64,000 nt of DNA, from the NCBI RefSeq assembly GCF_001439925.1, contig NZ_LMBV01000003.1:82815-146814 (forward strand), in the 5' to 3' direction. Origin of the DNA: Peribacillus muralis. Lineage in GTDB: Bacteria; Bacillota; Bacilli; Bacillales; DSM-1321. The position numbers and the translations under genes were made by a program. The notes under the pieces are model-generated. The model worked only from the letters and a program-made list of their open reading frames with translations. It had not been told where the DNA came from and searched no databases. Shown one piece after another: positions 16,100-23,990 of this stretch. The first letter of the stretch is position 1; every line of letters starts with the position of its first letter.

Positions 16100-17587
16100 A
16101 TGACAAATCTAACGTTAGAAGTAAGTGGAAAGCTGCAAAAATTTTTAACAGGACCAAAAAAGCTCTACATTAATGGTCAGTTCGTAGAAAGCGCATCTAA
16201 AAAAACCTTCTCCACGCCAAATCCTGCCACAGGACAAAAACTTGCCGATGTATATGAAGCAGATAAAGAAGACATTGATTTAGCCGTTAAAGCTGCTCGC
16301 AAGGCATTCGACGAAGGACCATGGTCTAGAATGAGTGCAGCCACCCGCAGTAGGCTTATGTATAAACTAGCAGATTTAATGGAAGAAAATAAAACCGAGC
16401 TCGCTCAACTGGAAACATTGGATAATGGAAAGCCAATCAGTGAAACCACCAATGCTGACATTCCTTTAGCGATTGAACATATGCGATATTTCGCCGGCTG
16501 GTCCACCAAGATTGTCGGACAGACCATTCCCGTAAGCGGAAACTACTTTAATTACACGAAACATGAGCCCGTCGGTGTTGTGGGCCAAATCATCCCTTGG
16601 AACTTCCCGCTTCTGATGGCAATGTGGAAGCTTGGTGCCGCACTCGCTACAGGCTGTACGGTCATTTTGAAGCCAGCGGAGCAAACACCCCTTTCCGCCC
16701 TTTACTTGGCGGAATTAGTCGCAGAAGCCGGGTTCCCGGATGGTGTCGTCAATATCGTGCCTGGCTTTGGGGAAACGGCCGGACAAGCGCTTGTCGACCA
16801 TCCTCAAGTAAATAAAATTGCCTTTACCGGATCGACCGAAGTCGGTAAATTGATCATGCGTTCCGCGTCTTATTCTATGAAACGGGTCACTTTGGAGCTT
16901 GGAGGCAAATCTCCAAACATCATCCTTCCCGATGCAGATTTCTCAAAAGCAATTCCGGGAGCCCTTAATGGAGTCATGTTCAACCAAGGACAGGTATGCT
17001 GTGCCGGATCAAGGGTTTATATTCAAAAGAAACATTATGACAACGTCGTTGCCGATATGGCCAGTCATGCCAAAAACATCAAACAAGGGACAGGTCTTGA
17101 CCCCAATACACAAATCGGACCGCTTGTGTCCGAGGAGCAGCAAAACCGGGTAATGGGCTATATTGAAAAAGGGAAAAACGAAGGCGCTGAAGTTCTTGTC
17201 GGCGGCAATAAACCAGGTGAACAAGGCTACTTCGTCTCCCCTACCATTTTCGCTGGGGTTGAAGAGGATATGACCATTGCCAAGGAAGAGATTTTCGGGC
17301 CGGTCATAGCCGCAATGCCATACGAGGATTTAGACGATGTCATCAATCGTGCAAATGCCAGTGAATATGGCTTGGCTGCCGGCTTATGGACAAGCGACTT
17401 GGCCAATGCCCATTATGTTGCCGGAAAACTCCGTGCCGGTACAGTTTGGGTGAACTGTTACAATGCATTTGACGCCGCTTCCCCGTTCGGCGGCTACAAA
17501 CAATCTGGAATCGGACGTGAAATGGGATCGTACGCACTTGATAACTATTCGGAAGTCAAAAGCGTCTGGATCAATTTGAATAAGTGA
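16100..17587 (+). CDS. dhaS: NAD(P)-dependent aldehyde dehydrogenase DhaS
   Basis: A 495-residue aldehyde dehydrogenase, the same length as B. subtilis DhaS and nearly collinear with it. Key residues are visible: IIPWNFPLLMA, Lys191 (ILKPAEQ), FTGSTEVG, general base Glu266 in LELGGKSPN, catalytic Cys300 in GQVCCAGSR, and EEIFGPV. It oxidises aldehydes to acids in the cytosol. The start has AGGAGGGT eight bases upstream. It is monocistronic, followed by a terminator at 17604. Exact substrate unknown. Confidence 0.92.
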   Translation: MTNLTLEVSGKLQKFLTGPKKLYINGQFVESASKKTFSTPNPATGQKLADVYEADKEDIDLAVKAARKAFDEGPWSRMSAATRSRLMYKLADLMEENKTELAQLETLDNGKPISETTNADIPLAIEHMRYFAGWSTKIVGQTIPVSGNYFNYTKHEPVGVVGQIIPWNFPLLMAMWKLGAALATGCTVILKPAEQTPLSALYLAELVAEAGFPDGVVNIVPGFGETAGQALVDHPQVNKIAFTGSTEVGKLIMRSASYSMKRVTLELGGKSPNIILPDADFSKAIPGALNGVMFNQGQVCCAGSRVYIQKKHYDNVVADMASHAKNIKQGTGLDPNTQIGPLVSEEQQNRVMGYIEKGKNEGAEVLVGGNKPGEQGYFVSPTIFAGVEEDMTIAKEEIFGPVIAAMPYEDLDDVINRANASEYGLAAGLWTSDLANAHYVAGKLRAGTVWVNCYNAFDAASPFGGYKQSGIGREMGSYALDNYSEVKSVWINLNK

Positions 17588-17603
17588 TAGTCAATATCCA
17601 ATT

Positions 17604-17631
17604 AAAGAGGGTCCCAAAAGGGATCCTCTTT
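17604..17631 (+). terminator. Terminator after dhaS
   Basis: AAAGAGGGTCCC pairs with GGGATCCTCTTT (one mismatch), four-base loop, followed by T-rich sequence. Confidence 0.75.
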
Positions 17632-17725
17632 CTTTAAGTCCGCAGGATTCAATAATTATATTATTTGGATTATTCGAACCTTTTCAATAGTCTTTCCTGC
17701 TTTAGTTTTGATAGAATGAAAGATA

Positions 17726-17851
17726 GATGTCCATACGATAGTCACTGTCGGCGATGGTGCTCAAGTCGCCATTAATCTCCTAAGTGAAATCAATGGGGAA
17801 CGTTATGTGGACCATGATGGAAAAATTAATATAGATCCAAAAAGTCGCTGA
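17726..17851 (+). pseudogene. C-terminal remnant of a flavin-dependent (thioredoxin reductase-like) oxidoreductase
   Basis: A 41-codon open stretch between dhaS and ampS encodes HTIVTVGDGAQVAINLLSE and a short tail. The VGDGAQVAI pattern resembles the C-terminal FAD-contacting GDGA motif of thioredoxin reductase-like enzymes. There is no start codon with a ribosome binding site, an in-frame stop lies at 17717-17719 and nothing upstream continues the homology, so it looks like a decayed gene end. The rest of the 400-bp gap 17588-17987 holds only the dhaS terminator and the ampS leader. Confidence 0.45.
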
Positions 17852-17987
17852 TCAGATGCTGCTACTGCCAGGTGTAATAAACCCCTTTTTGGAACTAGGA
17901 TATTTTCCACTAACGTAAGTAAAAAGTTTTTTTTCTTACGCACAATAAGTACAATTAAAATTGATAATATGGAAAAGGGGTTTTGAA

Positions 17988-19223
17988 ATGATGAGTGATT
18001 TTCAAGCAAATTTAGAAAAATACGCAGAACTTGCCGTTAAGGTAGGCGTTAATATCCAACAAGATCAAACGCTAGTCATAAATACGATGCTAGAGGGCGC
18101 AGACCTTGTTCGACTCATCGTGAAAAAAGCCTATGAAAGCGGTGCCCGCAATGTCATCGTAAATTGGAATGACGATATCGTTTCACGTACCAAATATGAA
18201 ATGGCGCCGGATGATGTTTTTACTGAATATCCGAAGTGGCGTGCAGAAGAAACGATTGAACTTGCCGAAAACGGGGCCGCTTATCTTTCCGTCATCTCCT
18301 CAAGTCCGGATCTATTGAAAGGTGTAAAGCCAGAAAGGATTGCCAACTTCCAAAAAGCATCAGGGACTGCCTTGAAAAAGTGGCGGCAAGCTATGCAATC
18401 AGATAAAGTAAGCTGGTCAATAGTCGCCGTCCCTTCAGAGGCCTGGGCTGCCAAAGTATTTCCCGAAGAAGCGGAAGAAACACGCGTCGCCAAGCTCTGG
18501 GATGCCATTTTTAAAGCAGTTCGCGTGGATGTGAAAGACCCTGTAGCTGCCTGGAAAAGCCACGATGACACCCTGCACGAAAAGGTTGATTATCTAAATG
18601 AAAAACATTACCAAAAATTGCATTACACAGCACCAGGAACGGACTTGACCATCGAGTTACCCGACAAGCACCTTTGGGTCGGGGCAGGAAGCACAAATCA
18701 ACATGGGCACGAGTTCATGGCTAACATGCCAACTGAAGAAGTATTCACAGTTCCGTTAAAAACAGGTGTCAACGGCATGGTTTCCAGCACAAAACCGCTT
18801 AGTTATGGCGGAAACATCATCGATAAGTTTTCCATAACCTTTAAAGAAGGACGGATCGTTGAAGTACAAGCTGAAGAAGGGGAAGAAATCCTAAAGCAAT
18901 TAGTTGCAACGGATGAAGGATCACACTATCTAGGCGAAGTGGCACTGGTTCCATTCAACTCACCAATTTCCCAATCCAATGTTTTATTCTTCAATACTTT
19001 ATTCGATGAAAACGCATCAAACCATCTCGCTATCGGCAGCTCCTATGCCTTCTGTATTGAAGGCGGAAAAAACATGAGTCAAGAAGAACTTGCCGAAATG
19101 GGCCTGAATGATAGCCTTACACATGTCGATTTCATGATTGGCTCGGAGAAAATGAACATCGACGGCATCAAACAGGACGGCTCTTCGGAACCTGTCTTCC
19201 GTAATGGGGATTGGGCTTTTTAA
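17988..19223 (+). CDS. ampS: Aminopeptidase, M29 family (AmpS/PepS type)
   Basis: A cytosolic metallo-aminopeptidase of 411 residues, close to the 410 of B. subtilis AmpS. It starts MMSDFQANLEKYAELAVKVGVN, has the metal-site segments LWVGAGSTNQHGHEFMANMPTEE (the M29 family ligand Glu in NMPTEEV), TKPLSYGG and the C-terminal VDFMIGSEKMNIDG. It removes N-terminal residues from peptides. The frame is open to 17961, but the ATG at 17988 with AAAAGGGG seven bases upstream fits the family start; an ATG directly after it is an alternative. A strong hairpin terminator follows. Confidence 0.92.
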   Translation: MMSDFQANLEKYAELAVKVGVNIQQDQTLVINTMLEGADLVRLIVKKAYESGARNVIVNWNDDIVSRTKYEMAPDDVFTEYPKWRAEETIELAENGAAYLSVISSSPDLLKGVKPERIANFQKASGTALKKWRQAMQSDKVSWSIVAVPSEAWAAKVFPEEAEETRVAKLWDAIFKAVRVDVKDPVAAWKSHDDTLHEKVDYLNEKHYQKLHYTAPGTDLTIELPDKHLWVGAGSTNQHGHEFMANMPTEEVFTVPLKTGVNGMVSSTKPLSYGGNIIDKFSITFKEGRIVEVQAEEGEEILKQLVATDEGSHYLGEVALVPFNSPISQSNVLFFNTLFDENASNHLAIGSSYAFCIEGGKNMSQEELAEMGLNDSLTHVDFMIGSEKMNIDGIKQDGSSEPVFRNGDWAF

Positions 19224-19244
19224 TTAACTGATTCCTAGTTGCTT

Positions 19245-19290
19245 CAGCCACGTGTTACCTGTGAACAAGGTATACACGTGGCTGTTATTG
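19245..19290 (+). terminator. Terminator after ampS
   Basis: An 11-bp stem CAGCCACGTGT / ACACGTGGCTG, extended by ACC/GGT, followed by TTATTGTTT. From here to 19552 no gene was recognised. Confidence 0.7.
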
Positions 19291-19580
19291 TTTAATTGGA
19301 TCGCTTCAGGCATCTATATGTCCGGACTGTTTTATGCTGAAGCAACCTCATTTCAGTCAAACTTGCCCATATCGGATACCTCTTATATTTCCCTTTTTTT
19401 GTTAGACCGGTATGCAGTTTTTTTCCATACACTGTAAAGTATGAGCGGGGAATTGGCGACACTTATAAATCATGCCTCTACATTACCGCACTTGCCTCTA
19501 GTTTAATGAGGGTTTGGCATATCTTGGACACATTTTTTATATCCAAATATGTTATACTATTAGTAAAGAGGGTGCATAAA

Positions 19581-19748
19581 TTGAAAAGCAATAAATATAA
19601 TACTGGCGAAACGGTAACCATTCAGGATACTGATGAATTAGTAACCATTAATAAATGGGCGTATGTGAAAAACATGAAGAGGTATTCTTATACCGTAAAA
19701 GAACATCCAACCACTTTTTTCTTTGAAGAAGAATTAAAAAAGGCCTAA
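19581..19748 (+). CDS. Small conserved-looking protein of unknown function (55 aa)
   Basis: A short acidic/basic protein without membrane segments or cysteines. A TTG start at 19581 is chosen because AGAGGGTG lies seven bases upstream; the longer frame from 19506 would run through the promoter. An extended -10 element (TG then TATACT at 19553-19558) lies just upstream and a terminator at 19758 follows, so it is a complete transcription unit. I do not recognise the family. The GETVTIQDTDELVTI opening suggests a small beta-barrel. Confidence 0.65.
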   Translation: MKSNKYNTGETVTIQDTDELVTINKWAYVKNMKRYSYTVKEHPTTFFFEEELKKA

Positions 19749-19757
19749 TAATGTCGT

Positions 19758-19788
19758 AAAACCCTACTCGGCTCAAGAGTGGGTTTTT
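19758..19788 (+). terminator. Terminator of the 55-aa gene
   Basis: AAAACCC-ACTC pairs with GAGT-GGGTTTT with one bulged T; six T follow. Confidence 0.75.
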
Positions 19789-19820
19789 TCATATGTTTTT
19801 TCTTTTCGACAACAATAAAA

Positions 19821-19845
19821 AACAGACCCCATTAAGGGATCTGTT
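19821..19845 (-). terminator. Terminator of the cold-shock gene
   Basis: On the minus strand AACAGA-CCC-type stem with a five-base loop, followed by TTTTTTATT. Confidence 0.7.
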
Positions 19846-19871
19846 CATATCGGTTACGATTTAATTATGAA

Positions 19872-20072
19872 TTAAGCTTTTTGAACGTTAGCAGCTTGAG
19901 CGCCACGAGCACCTTGCTCAACGTCGAAAGTTACTTTTTGACCTTCGTCTAAAGATTTGAAGCCTTCGCTTTGGATAGCTGAGAAATGTACGAATACGTC
20001 GTCTCCATTTTCACGCTCGATAAATCCAAAACCTTTTTCTGCATTAAACCATTTAACTGTACCTTGTTCCAT
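19872..20072 (-). CDS. Cold-shock protein (CspB/CspD family)
   Basis: A 66-residue single cold-shock domain that binds single-stranded RNA and DNA. RNP1 KGFGFIE and RNP2 VFVHFSAI are intact. The start at 20072 is preceded by TAGGAGG at good spacing, although the frame is open to 20099. These proteins act as RNA chaperones during cold or stationary phase. Bacilli carry several paralogues and I cannot say which this is. Confidence 0.93.
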   Translation of the reverse strand: MEQGTVKWFNAEKGFGFIERENGDDVFVHFSAIQSEGFKSLDEGQKVTFDVEQGARGAQAANVQKA

Positions 20073-20186
20073 TATTTGTTGCCTCCTAGTGCATAACACA
20101 CATTGTATTACTATTTTTAATCATTTGGAGTATAACTAGTATCCTCTTCCACAATCAAAAACAATTCTTTATTAGATTAACATGAA

Positions 20187-20303
20187 ATGATTAAGATAGC
20201 AAATTATCCTGTGAATTTAAATTGTGACTTTAACAAATTTTTGATGGAAGTTGATGATTTCGATGCAGATATACGGGACGTAAAGAAATTCCCGCCCATT
20301 TAA
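20187..20303 (+). CDS. Possible 38-aa peptide or degraded gene
   Basis: A short frame from an ATG at 20187 to a TAA at 20303 encodes an acidic peptide with a DDFDADIRDVKKFPPI end. There is no convincing ribosome binding site and I recognise no family. Its end overlaps a hairpin that serves the gene on the other strand. It may be a relic. Confidence 0.2.
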   Translation: MIKIANYPVNLNCDFNKFLMEVDDFDADIRDVKKFPPI

Positions 20304-20313
20304 GGGAGGGAAT
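20288..20313 (-). terminator. Terminator of the YdcF-like gene
   Basis: ATTCCC-CCC pairs with GGG-GGGAAT around a short loop with one G-A mismatch; TTTCTTT follows on the minus strand. Confidence 0.6.
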
Positions 20314-20334
20314 CGACTACATGATAGGGAAGGT

Positions 20335-20952
20335 TTACCTTCCGAAAAACTCTGTCAAATAGTATTTGCTGATGGCCAGATATTCACGTAGATATGATTT
20401 TGGCATTGACACTTTTGGTGTTTTTGCCGGTACTCCCTCGATATTCAATCCTTCTTTAGTGGCTATTTTAACTGCCCGGTAAATATGAAAATCATTGCTG
20501 ACAATCACTCCGTGAGCTTTTGGATCAGGAATGAGTTTTTTAGAGAAAACAATATTCTCATAAGTTGTCGTGGAGTTGTCTTCCAAGATGATGCGAGCTT
20601 CCTCAATTCCTTGTTCGACTAGCGCCTGTTGCATCGCTTGAGCCTCCGATATGTCCTCACCAGGACCCTTCCCGCCGGATACAATGGCTACTGTTTGCTT
20701 GTTCGCCGTTAAGTATTCGGCCGCTTTATCTATCCGATATTGTAAAGATAATGATGGGACGGACCCCTTGACCCTTGCCCCAAGAATGATAAGGTAATCG
20801 GCCTCCCCCGGAATTGGCTGGTGCATGCTTTCTTGAATTTTCAAATGCAGAAAGCCAAAATATACGATTAACAATACAGCTCCTACTATTGCTAATTTCA
20901 CTGCCTTCTTCCACGTATTACCTCGTTTCAATTTACGTTCGTCATATAGCAT
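20335..20952 (-). CDS. YdcF/SanA-like DUF218 membrane protein
   Basis: A 205-residue protein with one N-terminal membrane helix (about residues 18-38) and an extracytoplasmic DUF218 domain. The motifs LIILGARVKGSVPSLSLQYRIDKA, IVSGGKGPGEDISEA, EDNSTTTYENI and IVSNDFHIYRA are the full DUF218 set. Members affect envelope properties such as vancomycin sensitivity in E. coli (SanA), but the reaction is unknown. AAAGGAG lies 13 bases upstream of the ATG, with GGGGA closer. Confidence 0.85.
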   Translation of the reverse strand: MLYDERKLKRGNTWKKAVKLAIVGAVLLIVYFGFLHLKIQESMHQPIPGEADYLIILGARVKGSVPSLSLQYRIDKAAEYLTANKQTVAIVSGGKGPGEDISEAQAMQQALVEQGIEEARIILEDNSTTTYENIVFSKKLIPDPKAHGVIVSNDFHIYRAVKIATKEGLNIEGVPAKTPKVSMPKSYLREYLAISKYYLTEFFGR

Positions 20953-21023
20953 GTTTCCCCATACTCTCCTTTAACGACAGCTGAAAAGCTTCTCATCATC
21001 ATGGTCCTGCACAGTTGCGAGAT

Positions 21024-21809
21024 CTATTTTGACATCATACCATCATAAATCAGCTTACCGATTTTACTGATTACTTGCCGGCTGTCTTCCTCTGATCTTG
21101 TATTTTCAGTAAGTACGGCTGCATAAACCGTTTGATACTCTGAGCGAATGATTGCACAATCATGGGAAACGCCCCGAATTCCACCTGTTTTGCTTGCGAT
21201 CTTCACTCCTCCGCCCATCAGTGATGGAAGTTTATCTTTTAATTGCTGATTGTCAAAAACACGCATGATTCTTTCCTGGCTTTCTTTCGCTAAAAAGTCG
21301 CCTGTATGTATGGCTTTAAGGCAGATAATTGTATCTTCCGCGGAAATGGTATTGTCTCGCCCTTCCTTTAATGCCTTAAAATCCTGCATTCTCCGTTCAA
21401 GCTTGGTATTTTTCAAACCTAGCTCCTTGATGCATTGATTCACCTCATCAATGCCCAACAAGCTCATCATCATATTCGTCGCTGTATTATCTGAAACCGT
21501 TATCATCAAGGTCAATAAATCCTCGACGGTCAATGATACTTTATTTGACAAAGTATGCAAGACCCCAGATCCCCCAGCCACTACACTCGGAGGTATGGTC
21601 ACGGATTGCTTCAAATTGATTTTCTTTCGTTCACTCTGTCGATACCCTTCAATGATCATGGGTATTTTAATTAAACTTGCCGATTGAAAAGATTCTTCCT
21701 TGTGAAGACCAATCGTATCTCCAGAACCATTTTCAATTTTATATGCGATTTTTCCGTTAAACCCTTCAACTAATGCCAAGATATCGTGTTCAATAGTTTG
21801 TAAGGCCAT
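21024..21809 (-). CDS. Class A beta-lactamase-like serine hydrolase lacking a signal peptide
   Basis: A 261-residue penicillin-recognising serine hydrolase. The three motifs are present: Ser45-x-x-Lys48 (SLIK), SDN at 106-108 and KTG at 207-209. It starts MALQTIEHDILALV with no signal peptide or anchor, so it should be cytosolic. The omega-loop region (LERRMQDFKALKEGRDN) lacks an obvious ExxLN motif with the deacylating Glu166 of true class A beta-lactamases, so it may be an esterase or peptidase rather than a resistance enzyme. AAAGGAGG lies upstream of the ATG. Confidence 0.8.
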   Translation of the reverse strand: MALQTIEHDILALVEGFNGKIAYKIENGSGDTIGLHKEESFQSASLIKIPMIIEGYRQSERKKINLKQSVTIPPSVVAGGSGVLHTLSNKVSLTVEDLLTLMITVSDNTATNMMMSLLGIDEVNQCIKELGLKNTKLERRMQDFKALKEGRDNTISAEDTIICLKAIHTGDFLAKESQERIMRVFDNQQLKDKLPSLMGGGVKIASKTGGIRGVSHDCAIIRSEYQTVYAAVLTENTRSEEDSRQVISKIGKLIYDGMMSK

Positions 21810-21911
21810 CGATTTCCTATTCCTCCTTTTTTAAAACATAACTTATTCTACCATGTCCAATGCCCTACATTCTTCCGCGAAATTCCAATTTCACTATATT
21901 TTTTTAGAAGC

Positions 21912-21938
21912 AAAAAAAGAACCTTCATATGAAAGCTC
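21912..21938 (-). terminator. Terminator after yezD
   Basis: An imperfect hairpin around TTCATATGAA, followed by seven T on the minus strand, 17 bp after the yezD stop codon. Confidence 0.55.
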
Positions 21939-21954
21939 CCTAAAAACCGCATAT

Positions 21955-22122
21955 TCATCTTGCTTTTACAGTCCGGCCCTTCCCTAATGGGAACCGCTTC
22001 TTCTCCGTTCTATCCACCTGTGTGATCTCCCCATCGTGGACCGTTATTGTCACGGATCCATATTGTAGATCTTCGAGACTTGAAATGATATGCCTTATTT
22101 TCAATTCTTCTTTCTTTTCCAT
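21955..22122 (-). CDS. yezD: YezD family small protein (DUF2292)
   Basis: A 55-residue protein: MEKKEELKIRHIISSLEDL, then YGSVTITVHDGEITQVDRTEKKRF and a basic tail. The YGSVTI-x-VHDGxIxQVxxxEKxR pattern is the DUF2292/YezD signature. In Firmicutes such genes often neighbour sulfur genes, but the function is unknown. The start has AAGGGGGAG seven bases upstream. The leader region to 22417 contains a strong promoter and an unusual structured element (22235-22358). Confidence 0.82.
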   Translation of the reverse strand: MEKKEELKIRHIISSLEDLQYGSVTITVHDGEITQVDRTEKKRFPLGKGRTVKAR

Positions 22123-22234
22123 ATTTTCTCCCCCTTACTAGTCTTAATAAAGCTTCGTTTCATACGTATGGGCAGTTTCTTTACCGATTTCTTTGCGAAT
22201 AAGAATAATTCTTTAGAACTTCGAATCCCCAGCG

Positions 22235-22358
22235 TGCGCTTTAAAACAAAAGGCACCCCGCATCTAATTAGATGTAAGGGTGCCTTTAGTTTGACTAATC
22301 GGCCATATACAGGATTGGCTTATGTTAGGGGATATCCAAAAACGAAATTTAAAGCGCA
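22235..22358 (-). other. Structured leader element closed by an 11-bp inverted repeat, upstream of yezD
   Basis: TGCGCTTTAAA at 22235-22245 is perfectly complementary to TTTAAAGCGCA at 22348-22358. Inside is a long hairpin at 22249-22287 (AAAGGCACCC / GGGTGCCTTT with an internal CATCTA/TAGATG helix), which on the minus strand is followed by TTTTGTTTT. It could be a terminator/attenuator, a cis-acting RNA or a small MITE-like repeat. I do not recognise a riboswitch class. Confidence 0.6.
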
Positions 22359-22365
22359 TTATTCT

Positions 22366-22382
22366 TACCAATTAACTTGGTA
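22366..22382. promoter_or_regulatory. Inverted repeat TACCAA-N5-TTGGTA at the yezD transcription start
   Basis: A perfect 6+6 bp dyad right at the predicted start of the minus-strand transcript, where a repressor could bind; it could also be a 5' RNA hairpin. The regulator is unknown. Confidence 0.5.
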
Positions 22383-22388
22383 TTAACA

Positions 22389-22417
22389 AATATAATCCAA
22401 TCTCTTCCTTTTGTCAA
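22389..22417 (-). promoter_or_regulatory. SigA promoter reading toward yezD
   Basis: On the minus strand: consensus -35 TTGACA, 17-bp spacer, -10 TATATT. The leader to the yezD start would be about 260 nt. Confidence 0.75.
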
Positions 22418-22474
22418 TGACACAATTAAAAGTATTCTGATTAATCTTTCTTTTACATTTTAGTTATTTACCAC

Positions 22475-22504
22475 TTTACCAAACTAAACTGTTTGAGATA
22501 TACT
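22475..22504 (+). promoter_or_regulatory. Probable promoter of the amino-acid antiporter with overlapping palindrome
   Basis: -35 TTTACC, 18-bp spacer, -10 TATACT. The -10 is the left arm of TATACTA-TTT-TAGTATA (22499-22515), a likely operator. Confidence 0.5.
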
Positions 22505-22567
22505 ATTTTAGTATAAGTACTCGGAATATAAAAATACACAATGCACTCAAGAAAGGTTCGATTATAT

Positions 22568-23956
22568 ATGGTTAATAAAAAATGGGGTTTATTGATTTTG
22601 ACCACTTTCGTAGTTGGGAATATGGTCGGCGGCGGAATCTTCATGCTTCCTGCCCAATTAGCGCAGGTATCCAGTCCATTAGGGGCAACATTGGCATGGG
22701 GCGTTACAGGACTTGGCGTATTTTTAATAGCTCTTGTATTTGGCAACTTGGCAGTCCGGAAACCGGAATTGAAGGCAGGTCCTCAAAGCTATGCTCAATC
22801 ATTGTTTAAATCTCCTGCAAAAGGAAGAATCTCAGGGTATAGCATGGCTTGGGGTTACTGGGCGGCGAATTGGGCGGCTACAGCGTCTGTCATCATTTCA
22901 TTTGCTGGATATCTATCGACGTTTTTCCCGGTGATGCATAGTGCGAAAGTGCTTTATACAGCTGGTTCGTTTCAACTCGAACTCGGCAAAGCGCTGACCT
23001 TTGCAGTTTGTACCATCGCCCTGTGGGGGATTCAGGCAATCTTGGTAAGAAGCTTTAATAGCGCTGGTAAACTGAACCTTTTTGCTACCATTACAAAAGT
23101 GCTTGGATTTTTGTTCTTCATCATCATCACGATTTTCATCTTTGATTCTGCCAATCTAGGAAACGGTGGCGAATTTTATGATAAGGCGGGTACTTCCATC
23201 TCTTTAGGTGCTCAAGTAAATGCTGCTGCGATTTCTACATTATGGGCCTTCATCGGGATTGAAGCTGCCGTCATGCTTTCAAATCGTGCCAAATCGCAAA
23301 ATGATGTAAAAAAAGCGACAATTATCGGTTTGCTTATCGCCGTTACCATCTATATGGGCATCACTTTATTGACGATGGGTGCCATTTCACAAGAAGAACT
23401 AAAAGTGTCACAAAAGCCGCTGGTGGACGCATTACAATCCGTCGTTGGCTCAAGCGGAACCTATTTGATGGCTGCTCTTGCCGTCATCTCGCTATTTGGA
23501 TCTGCCATCGGATGGATTATCGTTGCATCTGAAGTTCCTTACCAGGCAGCGAAATCCGATCTTTTTCCAGCCTATTTTGGCAAAGCGAATGAAAATGGCA
23601 CACCCGTACGTTCAATGACAATAACGAATATCATGACACAGATTTTCTTATTCTCGACCATTTCGGGTACGATATCGGAAGCCTATAAATTCTCTTTGAT
23701 TGTCGCAACACTTGCCTATTTGATACCTTACCTTGCATCGGTTCTGTATCAGTTGAAATTGGTCTTGACTGGGGAAACCTATGACATCATGAAGGGATCA
23801 AGGGTTCGCGATGGAGTCATCACCATCCTCGCCTTAGCGTACTCAATCTGGGTCATCAAAACAGGCACAGCGGATATGCATACCTTCATACTCGGCATAG
23901 CCCTTTATGTATTTGGAATCCTTCTCTACCCAGTCTGGATGAGAAAGAAAGTATAA
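22568..23956 (+). CDS. Basic amino acid / polyamine antiporter, APC superfamily (YvsH/ArcD-like)
   Basis: A membrane transporter of 462 residues with about 12 helices. The first helix has the APC motif VVGNMVGGGIFMLPAQLA; the central FIGIEAAVMLSNRAKSQNDVKKATIIG block, containing the conserved Glu, and IVASEVPYQAAKSDLFPAYFGKANENGTPVRS are typical of the arginine/ornithine and lysine antiporter group. The ATG at 22568 is preferred over one at 22541, because AGAAAGG lies upstream and the protein then begins MVNKKWGLLILTTF like its relatives. Substrate pair not determinable. Confidence 0.85.
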   Translation: MVNKKWGLLILTTFVVGNMVGGGIFMLPAQLAQVSSPLGATLAWGVTGLGVFLIALVFGNLAVRKPELKAGPQSYAQSLFKSPAKGRISGYSMAWGYWAANWAATASVIISFAGYLSTFFPVMHSAKVLYTAGSFQLELGKALTFAVCTIALWGIQAILVRSFNSAGKLNLFATITKVLGFLFFIIITIFIFDSANLGNGGEFYDKAGTSISLGAQVNAAAISTLWAFIGIEAAVMLSNRAKSQNDVKKATIIGLLIAVTIYMGITLLTMGAISQEELKVSQKPLVDALQSVVGSSGTYLMAALAVISLFGSAIGWIIVASEVPYQAAKSDLFPAYFGKANENGTPVRSMTITNIMTQIFLFSTISGTISEAYKFSLIVATLAYLIPYLASVLYQLKLVLTGETYDIMKGSRVRDGVITILALAYSIWVIKTGTADMHTFILGIALYVFGILLYPVWMRKKV

Positions 23957-23961
23957 CCTCG

Positions 23962-23987
23962 AACACCTTGGCAGCTGCCAGGGTGTT
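23962..23987 (+). terminator. Terminator after the antiporter gene
   Basis: A near-perfect palindrome AACACCTTGGCAG / CTGCCAGGGTGTT followed by TT-C-TT. Confidence 0.7.
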
Positions 23988-23990
23988 TTC

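Noticed and set aside
22090..22386. Plus-strand frame of 98 codons
   Set aside because: It overlaps yezD antisense and the structured leader; no similarity seen.
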